The translations under genes and the position numbers were made by a program. Shown piece by piece: positions 33,084 through 39,532 of a stretch of DNA of 41,515 nucleotides. Positions within the stretch are counted from its first letter, which is position 1, and each line of letters starts with the position of its first letter. Below the pieces are notes generated by a model. It had not been told where the DNA came from and made no database searches. It saw only the letters and a program-made list of their open reading frames with translations. Source of the stretch: Anaerolineae bacterium. GTDB taxonomy: Bacteria; Chloroflexota; Anaerolineae; Aggregatilineales; UBA3940. The stretch covers positions 1 to 41,515 of the forward strand of contig JAFGOY010000082.1 of NCBI GenBank assembly GCA_016926255.1. The letters are read 5' to 3'.

Positions 33084-33308
33084 AAAAAGTAACTCACTTC
33101 TACCAGACGCTTGTCGGCGCCCGAAAGTGCAGAGATTTTATAAACAGAATAACGGCGTCAGCCAACATCTTTATCCACAATGGATACTGACTGCCTATCA
33201 CTATTGTTTATAGTATTCAGGCGATTATAAGTTCAAGAAGAGAAAAGGCCAATCTCTCACTGCTCTGGGGCTAATGGCACAAAATCGCAACAAAAAAGGG
33301 CCCAAAAG

Positions 33309-33381
33309 TGGGCCCGGCAGGATTCGAACCTGCGACCAACCGGTTATGAGCCGGCCGCTCTAACCGCTGAGCTACGGGCCC
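33309..33381 (-). tRNA. tRNA with CAT anticodon (Ile2 or elongator Met)
   Basis: A full cloverleaf on the minus strand: acceptor GGGCCCG/CGGGCCC, D-arm with GTAGCTCAGCGGTTAGAGC, anticodon loop CTCATAA (CAT, plus-strand 33346-33348), T-arm GCAGGTTCGAATCCTGC, discriminator A. CCA is not encoded. The 3' half (GGTTGGTCGC) resembles E. coli tRNA-Ile2, which reads AUA after lysidine modification, more than elongator tRNA-Met; identity is undecided. Downstream of tRNA-Gly in the same transcript. Confidence 0.92.
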
Positions 33382-33395
33382 GAACAAACGAGAAA

Positions 33396-33466
33396 AGCGG
33401 GCAACGGGACTCGAACCCGTAACAACAGCTTGGAAGGCTGATGTGTTACCGTTACACCATGCCCGC
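33396..33466 (-). tRNA. tRNA-Gly (TCC)
   Basis: Minus-strand cloverleaf: acceptor GCGGGCA/TGCCCGC, D-arm TGGTGTAACGGTAACA, anticodon loop CTTCCAA (TCC, plus-strand 33432-33434), T-arm ACGGGTTCGAGTCCCGT, discriminator T as usual for bacterial glycine tRNAs. It lies 14 bp upstream of the CAT tRNA. Confidence 0.95.
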
Positions 33467-33478
33467 AGTGATGAGCGC

Positions 33479-33507
33479 ATTTTACCGTTAAAGTGGTGCC
33501 CCGGCAA
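33479..33507 (-). promoter_or_regulatory. Promoter of the tRNA pair
   Basis: On the minus strand TTGCCG (-35), a 17-bp spacer and TAAAAT (-10) end 12 bp before the tRNA-Gly 5' end, a distance suited to a short tRNA leader. Confidence 0.6.
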
Positions 33508-33532
33508 CCCCTTCTAACTGAGAATCCCCTGC

Positions 33533-34651
33533 TCACTCCGTCACTCGCGTCAGCGTCCGCGTCGTGATCAGCGTCATCGCTACACCCAGTATCAGGATCG
33601 CCAGTGCCTCCGGCCACAGCGCAGCAAATCCGCTCCCCTTGAGGATGATGCTCCGCTCAATCGTCAGGTAATGGCGCAGCGGCACCGCCCACGATATCCA
33701 CTGCATCGTCTTTGGCAGCGTCGTGATCGGCACCAGGTACCCCGACAGCGTCAGCGCGACCATCGCCCACACAAATACCACCGTCGTCGCCTGCTGCTGT
33801 GACTTTGTGATCGTTGAGACCATCAGCGCATAGGCCGTCTCGGTGAATAGATAAAGCACCGTCAGCCCGAACAGCACCCAGAACGACCCGCGCAGTTCAA
33901 CCTCGAAGATGAATTGAGTCACGGAGAGCATCAGCAAAAAGTTGATCGTCCCCAGCAGCAGCGGTGTGATCATCTTCCCTGCGATCAATTCAAGTTTCCG
34001 CAGCGGGGTGATTGTCAGCATCTCGATCGTGCCGATCTCTCGCTCCCGGACGATCCCCATCACCGCCACCAGCGTTGTCACCTGGAATGTGATCAGCCCC
34101 AGCTGTGAAGTCTGCGAATCGGGCCGGAAGTCGAGTGTCTGGTTGAACAATGCTTCGGTAAAGACGCGGATTCCGCCCGGTGGATGATCGTTCGCGTTGA
34201 CAATCACCGAGTCTTCGATCAGAGCTTGCACTGCCCCCTGCGCCGCCGTGACCGTTCGCCCGGCGATCAGCGAACTGACCCCGTCAACTATCACCTGGAT
34301 TTGGGGCACGACCGTCGTCGACTGGCTGTCCTGCATGAAGTTTCGCGGGATGACGACCAGCCCGATAATCTCGCCCCGGTCGATCAGGTCGCGGGCCTCA
34401 TCCAGGTTTTCCGGGTAATACAGCACGTTGAGTTCCCGCGTGTTATCCAGCGCGGTGATCACCTCCCGGCTCAACGGTGAGTGGTCATAGTCGATCACTG
34501 CCACGCCCATGCCGACAATGTCCTGGCTGATTGCCCGCCCCAGCAAGATAATCTGGATAGCAGGGGCAAGCAGCGAAAACCCCAGCAGGATTCGATCCCG
34601 CGTGAACTGGATGATTTCTTTCTGGATCAGCGTACCCAATCGATGGAACAT
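33533..34651 (-). CDS. ABC-2 type permease (YbhS/YbhR-like), second of a pair
   Basis: A 372-residue membrane subunit. An N-terminal span (about 20-40) is followed by a large extracytoplasmic domain (about 45-170) and then five spans with the conserved MGIVREREIGTIEMLTITPL motif of ABC-2 exporters. C-terminal spans include LSGYLVPITTLP. The start is the ATG at 34651; upstream in-frame codons run into a palindromic repeat. Related in architecture to the permease at 34930. No ATP-binding partner is encoded beside it, so the ATPase must be elsewhere. Likely exports small molecules or glycolipids; substrate unknown. Confidence 0.87.
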   Translation of the reverse strand: MFHRLGTLIQKEIIQFTRDRILLGFSLLAPAIQIILLGRAISQDIVGMGVAVIDYDHSPLSREVITALDNTRELNVLYYPENLDEARDLIDRGEIIGLVVIPRNFMQDSQSTTVVPQIQVIVDGVSSLIAGRTVTAAQGAVQALIEDSVIVNANDHPPGGIRVFTEALFNQTLDFRPDSQTSQLGLITFQVTTLVAVMGIVREREIGTIEMLTITPLRKLELIAGKMITPLLLGTINFLLMLSVTQFIFEVELRGSFWVLFGLTVLYLFTETAYALMVSTITKSQQQATTVVFVWAMVALTLSGYLVPITTLPKTMQWISWAVPLRHYLTIERSIILKGSGFAALWPEALAILILGVAMTLITTRTLTRVTE

Positions 34652-34706
34652 AGCCACTTCTACAATACTCTGGTTGACAATCCCCGGTTTTCCCAACATT
34701 TTGCTT

Positions 34707-34760
34707 GTCCCCCTTTGCTAAGGGGGGACAGCGTCGAATGTAATGAGACGCAGGGAGGTG
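34707..34760. repeat. Bracketed palindromic repeat, copy 4
   Basis: GTCCCCCTT/AAGGGGGGAC hairpin (34707-34729), then GCGTC...GACGC around an 11-nt loop, then AGGGAGGTGATC. It sits between the two ABC-2 permease genes, near the downstream gene's start. Confidence 0.65.
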
Positions 34761-34871
34761 ATCATGCTCATTGTCAATACTACTCTATACTCACCCCTAT
34801 ACTCATGGACGTTTTGACGAATGCAGTTTTACAGAATAATCCGGTAATTGAAGCCTCGCTACGGCAGCGCC

Positions 34872-34923
34872 AACCCTGATCGCCCCCAAGTTTGGGGGAG
34901 ATGGCCCGTAGGGCCAGAGGGGG
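34872..34923. repeat. Bracketed palindromic repeat, copy 5
   Basis: AACCCTGATCGCCCCCAAG pairs with TTTGGGGGA, followed by the stem GGCCC-GTA-GGGCC and AGAGGGGG. Nearly the same sequence as the copy at 28493. It ends 6 bp from the upstream permease's stop codon. Confidence 0.8.
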
Positions 34924-34929
34924 ATGGAA

Positions 34930-36039
34930 CTATACCTTCTTGCTGAACGTCACCAGCGCCCCGATCACCCCCATTACACCCATTCCCAGCAGCGTCGCCG
35001 CCTCGAATCCGTAGCTGACCATCTCGACACCCTTCAACGCAACGCTCCGCGAGATGATCATGAAATGCGTGCTGGGCATGCAAAACGCCATCACCACCGA
35101 CGAGATCGACGACCTGTCGATGGGCAATATCAGCCCTGTCAGGAAGAATCCGGGGATGAACAGCAGCAGCAGCACGATATTCGATACCGCCCGCTGGCTG
35201 TGGACGAAATTGGTCAGCATCAGGCAGAACGCCATCGTTGCGAACAGGTAATCGGCGATCATCAGCGTGTACGTCCCCACGTTACCCCGGAAGGGCACCC
35301 GGAACCAGAACACGGCCACCGCCAGCGCCAGCAGCCCGCCGACCACCCCCAGCGCCAGATAGACCACCAGCTTGCCCAGCAAATATTCCCGACCCGCTAC
35401 CGGGGTCGTCACCAGCATCTCGAAGGTGCCCGTCTCCCGTTCGCGGGCCACCGTCAGCGCGAGCGCCATCGCGGGCAAAATCAGCACCAGCGCCATCAGT
35501 CCGGGGATCATGCTGACCTGCGAGCGCAGATTCTCATTGAACCATATCCGCACTCGCAGATCGAAGGGCGGAGGGGCGCTTCCCGCGAGACTCGCCGCGT
35601 GCGATTGGGTGCGCCCGTCGACCGAACTGATCACCTGGTAGGCGGTACCCGCGTCGCTCCCATCCACCACCAGGTTGACTTCCGCCTGTTCCCCCGCGCT
35701 CACCCGCGTGCCAAAGTCCGGTGGGATCACCACACCCCCGTCGGCGTCCCCGGCGCGGAATAATTCCGCGAACTCGTCCGCATTGTCGACGTTCGCCACG
35801 ATGGTCAGGTCGCCGTCGGCGGTCAATGCGCGGATATACTCGCGGGCCTGTGGCGATCCATCCCGGTTGTAGATGGCGATATTCGCTTTGTCGACGTCGA
35901 AGGAGAATACGTAAGCTAGCAGCGTCAATAAGACGGCGGGCGAGAGGATCGTCAGGAACAGGAAGCCGGGATCGAACAGGATGTGCTTGAACTCTTTGAC
36001 GATAATCGCGCGGGTGCGGCGAACGGTATTCCGGATCAC
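34930..36039 (-). CDS. ABC-2 type permease (YbhS/YbhR-like), first of a pair
   Basis: A 369-residue membrane subunit. An N-terminal cytoplasmic segment (VKEFKHILFDPGFLFLTILSP) with one span precedes an extracytoplasmic domain (about 50-180) and the C-terminal five-span ABC-2 core. That core carries ALTVARERETGTFEMLVTTPV and FFLTGLILPIDRSS. It has the same layout as the downstream permease, so the two probably form a heterodimer. A 278-bp interval with two palindromic repeats separates the two ATGs. The ATPase is not in the window. Confidence 0.87.
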   Translation of the reverse strand: MIRNTVRRTRAIIVKEFKHILFDPGFLFLTILSPAVLLTLLAYVFSFDVDKANIAIYNRDGSPQAREYIRALTADGDLTIVANVDNADEFAELFRAGDADGGVVIPPDFGTRVSAGEQAEVNLVVDGSDAGTAYQVISSVDGRTQSHAASLAGSAPPPFDLRVRIWFNENLRSQVSMIPGLMALVLILPAMALALTVARERETGTFEMLVTTPVAGREYLLGKLVVYLALGVVGGLLALAVAVFWFRVPFRGNVGTYTLMIADYLFATMAFCLMLTNFVHSQRAVSNIVLLLLFIPGFFLTGLILPIDRSSISSVVMAFCMPSTHFMIISRSVALKGVEMVSYGFEAATLLGMGVMGVIGALVTFSKKV

Positions 36040-36130
36040 AGTCGACGGCCTCTGCTGATAGGTAAAGCCTGCCGCCTATTTTACCCGGATTCGCGATTCC
36101 GGCACTATCAGTTTGTGGGGAGATGTGCTG

Positions 36131-36247
36131 TCAGCAGTTGATATAGCGAATTGGATTCTGTGCGCCCTGTGTGATGTAATGCTCCACAGAACCGCCGATA
36201 AAGTGTTGATACTCCTCAGCGATTTCACCCTCGAACCGCCAGCGGAA
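36131..36247 (-). pseudogene. Possible remnant of a coding sequence
   Basis: A 38-codon minus-strand frame with protein-like content (FEGEIAEEYQHFIGGSVEH, then QNPIRYINC, stop TGA). It begins right after an in-frame TAG and has no start codon at its head. It is in a different frame from the gene ending at 36256. It may be the broken C-terminus of a lost gene; chance is not excluded. Confidence 0.3.
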
Positions 36248-36255
36248 CTAAACAC

Positions 36256-36792
36256 CTAATAAGCAGATAATGCACTGAGAAGTGTTGGGCTAAATGTGGC
36301 TATGATAACATCATAGGACTGATCCTCGATACGATGCACTGTGGCAACACACAAATGCGCTGCCGCCCCTCGGCCCACGGCGGTACCGTCCGCAAATGCA
36401 TTGTCTGCATAGGCTTTTGAAAGAAGCGGACCGTAACCGAAATCTGATGGATTGAAACGGCGGCAGTACGTAACGACTGGTGAAATGAGTGTCTCATTAT
36501 CAGTCCAGCCTGCCTGCGTTATCTGTGCATCCAAATACAAATCTAACTCAGCCTCGGTAGCGAAACTAGAATCTGGGATAGTGTATCGTACTGCTAGAAC
36601 ATCAAAGGTTGGATCGCTACCTATCCGATATTTCCCGGTTGTTTCCTCAGTAACATTGGTAAACCCCAATTCGGGCACGGGTTTGTAATGCGGAGCTGAG
36701 AAAAGATACCAGCGGCAGACAAGACAGGAGACACATAAAACACCAAATATCGACAAGAGAATCCATAGTATCTGTTTTCTGTTCAAGACCAT
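36256..36792 (-). CDS. Membrane-anchored hypothetical protein
   Basis: A 178-residue protein with one N-terminal span (ILWILLSIFGVLCVSCLVC, about 7-25) and an extracytoplasmic remainder. The VSCLVC cysteines could mimic a lipobox, but the segment fits a plain signal anchor better. The rest (TFDVLAVRYTIPDSSFATEAELDLYLDAQ and so on) shows no family I know. The ATG at 36792 follows AGGTGA; an ATG four codons earlier lacks a site. AT-richer than the flanks, in an accessory-looking stretch. Confidence 0.65.
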   Translation of the reverse strand: MVLNRKQILWILLSIFGVLCVSCLVCRWYLFSAPHYKPVPELGFTNVTEETTGKYRIGSDPTFDVLAVRYTIPDSSFATEAELDLYLDAQITQAGWTDNETLISPVVTYCRRFNPSDFGYGPLLSKAYADNAFADGTAVGRGAAAHLCVATVHRIEDQSYDVIIATFSPTLLSALSAY

Positions 36793-36822
36793 TTCACCTA
36801 ACATGCAAATAAGAATGTAGAT

Positions 36823-37536
36823 TCAATCTAGTAAGTACGAGTACGGATCGCATCCGAGGTCGTATTTTAACAAATCAACCTGAAAACTCTTTGCTGAAGT
36901 ACGACTACCTGGATCCTGTATGACCTGTTCGGGGTTACGGGCATCGACCGGGAACCATCCGTGAATCCGGTACACTTCACGGACAATCCCCCGGTAGACA
37001 GTGCAGGCGTATTTTGCTTCATTCCTGCGTGGTCCAACGACCCAGTTCCCGCGTGTGATCTCGTACAGTTCCTCCGCTGACATGCCATAGCGAAACAATC
37101 TGTTGACAATGATCAGGATCGTCGGTTCGTCAATTGTGATTGGCTGCGCGTTGTACTGTGCAATGATGTCGCGGGCGTTCATCCTGCCTCGTTCACCTGA
37201 CTCGTGCCCGGCAACCAGGTTTGTCAGTTCGTCAATCCCCAGTAGATCGATCACCGCCGCCTCGACTTCAAAGGCTTCCTTTTCGGTCAGCCCATGCCGC
37301 AGGATGATGTGCTGGACGTTATAACCCTGCTCCCGAATAGCTCTGATCCGATCCAGCTTGTCGCTGCTCGTTGGGTTGTTCAAGGCGTCGTTGACATGCG
37401 CAAATATTCGGTTGCCAATTCCCTTGCCCACGTAGAATGTTTCCCCGGCGAATGGATCGATGAGTAAGTAGACGTAGGTGCCGATCTGCCCGATGACCGC
37501 TTGCGATGATGGACAAGTGATCCCCTTTTCTTCCAG
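36823..37536 (-). CDS. GIY-YIG (LEM-3-like) nuclease-domain protein, abnormal start
   Basis: The N-terminal domain carries GQIGTYVYLLIDP (GIY half), FYVGKGIGNRIFAHV (YIG half and active-site Arg), AFEVEAAVIDLL (candidate catalytic Glu) and LTNLVAGHE (candidate Asn): a LEM-3-type GIY-YIG fold. About 130 uncharacterised residues follow (NWVVGPRRNEAKYACTVYRG). The only standard in-frame start, a GTG at 37431, is the valine of FYVGKG and would delete half the domain. Upstream the frame is open to 37551 but offers only CTG (37536) or ATC. A well-spaced AAGGGG-TTG start (37516) exists in another frame. So either the start is non-standard or a 1-bp frameshift has broken the gene. Confidence 0.6.
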   Translation of the reverse strand: MEEKGITCPSSQAVIGQIGTYVYLLIDPFAGETFYVGKGIGNRIFAHVNDALNNPTSSDKLDRIRAIREQGYNVQHIILRHGLTEKEAFEVEAAVIDLLGIDELTNLVAGHESGERGRMNARDIIAQYNAQPITIDEPTILIIVNRLFRYGMSAEELYEITRGNWVVGPRRNEAKYACTVYRGIVREVYRIHGWFPVDARNPEQVIQDPGSRTSAKSFQVDLLKYDLGCDPYSYLLD

Positions 37537-37565
37537 TCGTCTATGGAAAGGCTAATTGCACTAAT

Positions 37566-37952
37566 TCAAATCTGTACTTGCCAATATGCTCTCAATTTCT
37601 TGAGTTCATTTAGCCAGAAAATGTCTTCCTCATATTGATCGTGCGAATCAAGCCGACCCAATTCCCGTGCAAGTTCGAAGAAACCATCGCTGGGACGTGT
37701 ACCGTTTTTAGGGAGTCCAATAGCTGAGATCATAGGGCGGCTTTTATCTTCGCTGAGGTCTTTTTGAACTACTGCCCACAAAACCCAACCCAGAGCACCG
37801 CTTAGACCATCTCCAGAGTAATATTGGTCAAGCCCTGCAAGTCGGATGAGATCGCCATACCAGGCAAAGTCTTCCAGGGTTTTGGCCTTCTCTATAAGTG
37901 CCTCATTTACACGCCTGTCATACCACTTTTCGATTTGCTCGTGCTTATCCAC
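37566..37952 (-). CDS. Small conserved-type hypothetical protein
   Basis: A 128-residue protein starting with GTG at 37952 behind a near-perfect GGAAGGAGGT ribosome site. The frame runs open much further upstream (to 38708), but that part overlaps the hydrolase gene on the other strand and is not coding. The sequence RPMISAIGLPKNGTRPSDGF followed by FELARELGRL resembles a widespread family of small accessory proteins of unknown function. AT-richer than its neighbours. Paired inverted repeats lie upstream at 37985-38028. Confidence 0.7.
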   Translation of the reverse strand: MDKHEQIEKWYDRRVNEALIEKAKTLEDFAWYGDLIRLAGLDQYYSGDGLSGALGWVLWAVVQKDLSEDKSRPMISAIGLPKNGTRPSDGFFELARELGRLDSHDQYEEDIFWLNELKKLRAYWQVQI

Positions 37953-37984
37953 GATTGCACCTCCTTCCCAGAGTGCGTATTGTA

Positions 37985-38028
37985 CGGGCACAGCGTGCTG
38001 TGCCCGCCGGGGTCGATCGCTGATCGAC
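37985..38028. promoter_or_regulatory. Two adjacent perfect hairpins upstream of the 128-residue gene
   Basis: CGGGCACAGC/GCTGTGCCCG with a 2-nt centre (37985-38006) and GTCGATC/GATCGAC with loop GCT (38012-38028). They lie 33-76 bp upstream of the GTG at 37952, in a gap between divergent genes. They could be an operator, a REP-like element or a terminator. Confidence 0.5.
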
Positions 38029-38165
38029 GTATCGTCATGAAATGTCGTTCCAATAATAGCACAGCCTTCGCTGTCCCCCATCTGTAACCCGACCGTAACC
38101 CATCTCCCATTGACCCCACCCGGAGAATGGATACAATCGAGACATTGCATACCAGCGAGGGTGAT

Positions 38166-39281
38166 ATGACCAGCCCCCAACCAGCCAACTACACACTTGA
38201 CCACGCCCCGGAGTGGGCCGACGGCTTCACTGCCTGGCTCCCGGAGCGCGTCGATCCCGTCCGGCGGGTGGGCTACACCCTGCGAGATCTCGTCCGCCGG
38301 GGCCTGATCGACGAGGCGGATGCCGCCGAGTTCCACACCGACACCCTCCTCTCCGATTTCGCCTGGCGCTTGCTCTGGGCCGATGAAAACACCCTCCCCG
38401 ATACCGAGTCGATTGGTGAGGCCCTGCGCACTGCCGAGGGAATCGTCGTCTTTTTGCATGGCTGGGATGGCAGTGGCGATATCTGGGAAGACCTTCCCGC
38501 GCTGGTCGTCCAACAGAACCCCCGGCTGGTGGCCCTCGTCCCCGATGTCAACGGGTTTGGCGGCACCCCTTTCAGCACCGATTTTCCCCCTATTGACAAA
38601 TGCGATCCCCCCGCATTGTTCGCCTCTATCGAGCGCTGGCTCGATCTGCTCGGACTTCGTTCGCCCGAAGGCGCGGAGATTGTCCGGCCATTTGTTTTTG
38701 TCGGCCACTCGATGGGGGGCGCAGCGCTCTTTTTCCTTGATGAATCACACTGGCGGCCTGCCGAAGTCGGACGGATAGCTGCTGCCCCGGCTATTCTGCT
38801 CAAAGACCGCCAGCGCCAGAATTTCTACAAGGCGCTCGGCACTGGCATCCAGATCAGCGGGATGAACAACCTGTTCGACCGCATTACCGAGAATGTCCTT
38901 GCCCCGCGTATGATCGAGGCGCTGGCAGGGTGGGGGAGTGAGCGCGTCCTCGCCGAGCATCACCGCATCTACAGGAACACCCACGAGGGTGTGATCGCCC
39001 GTACCTTCGCCGCGATGGGCATGCTCGAAGCCGACCTCTTCCGCGACTCCTGGCCCTTTTTCGATGTCTACCTTGCGCACAAAGACCGTCTCGTCGGGCT
39101 TACCGCGATCATGGAACTGCTTGAGGAGATCAATTTCGACCCGCCGCAGATTCATCTCGCGCTTGGCGACCACTACTTTTTCAGCGTCGGCGAGCGGGAA
39201 GCGCTCCACACCAAAAACCGGGCCATGCTCCTCAACGGCATCCTCTCGATGGTCTGCCGCCTCCTCGACTGCCAGCGCTAA
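38166..39281 (+). CDS. Alpha/beta hydrolase fold protein
   Basis: A 371-residue protein. IVVFLHGWDGSGD (oxyanion-side HG, about 93-105), LVALVPDVNGFGGTPF and the nucleophile elbow VFVGHSMGGAALFF (Ser182) identify the fold. The catalytic His is probably His350 (LALGDHYFF block) or nearby. An N-terminal extension of about 90 residues is rich in Asp and Glu and not typical of simple esterases. The start is the ATG at 38166 after GAGGGTGAT; an ATG at 38127 lacks a site. Cytoplasmic, substrate unknown. Confidence 0.85.
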   Translation: MTSPQPANYTLDHAPEWADGFTAWLPERVDPVRRVGYTLRDLVRRGLIDEADAAEFHTDTLLSDFAWRLLWADENTLPDTESIGEALRTAEGIVVFLHGWDGSGDIWEDLPALVVQQNPRLVALVPDVNGFGGTPFSTDFPPIDKCDPPALFASIERWLDLLGLRSPEGAEIVRPFVFVGHSMGGAALFFLDESHWRPAEVGRIAAAPAILLKDRQRQNFYKALGTGIQISGMNNLFDRITENVLAPRMIEALAGWGSERVLAEHHRIYRNTHEGVIARTFAAMGMLEADLFRDSWPFFDVYLAHKDRLVGLTAIMELLEEINFDPPQIHLALGDHYFFSVGEREALHTKNRAMLLNGILSMVCRLLDCQR

Positions 39282-39310
39282 CCCGTCTTTGCCCTACACG
39301 AGATTACCTG

Positions 39311-39404
39311 CCCCCTGGAAGGGGGAGGCAATTGCTATGCAATTGCTTAAGCGAATTGGCCAATTCGCCAGTGGCACGACCGCAGGTCGGGCGTAGGGGG
39401 TTGG
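39311..39404. repeat. Bracketed palindromic repeat, copy 6 (with several palindromes)
   Basis: CCCCCTGGAAGGGGG opens it. Then come GCAATTGC twice (39328-39346), the perfect 18-bp palindrome GCGAATTGGCCAATTCGC (39351-39368) and CGACCGCAGGTCG (39378-39390). GTAGGGGGTTGG closes it. It is the longest copy and fills much of the gap between the hydrolase and the GT-C gene. Confidence 0.75.
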
Positions 39405-39532
39405 CGGTTTTCTATTAGCCAACATGCTGATATCATGCACTTACCTTTTCCCTTCCCTTGACATCCCCCCACGAGATGATACGATTTGTGTCAGCAAGGT
39501 TTTTAGCTGCCAACACTTGACAGGGAGTCCCC

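Noticed and set aside
33271-33507. 78-codon frame on the minus strand
   Set aside because: It lies over the two tRNA genes and translates them.
33309-33540. Integration site (att) of a mobile island at the tRNAs
   Set aside because: No integrase gene and no direct repeat of a tRNA 3' end found nearby.
37953-38708. Upstream extension of the 128-residue gene to 380 codons
   Set aside because: It crosses two hairpins and overlaps the plus-strand alpha/beta hydrolase; the GTG at 37952 has an excellent ribosome site.
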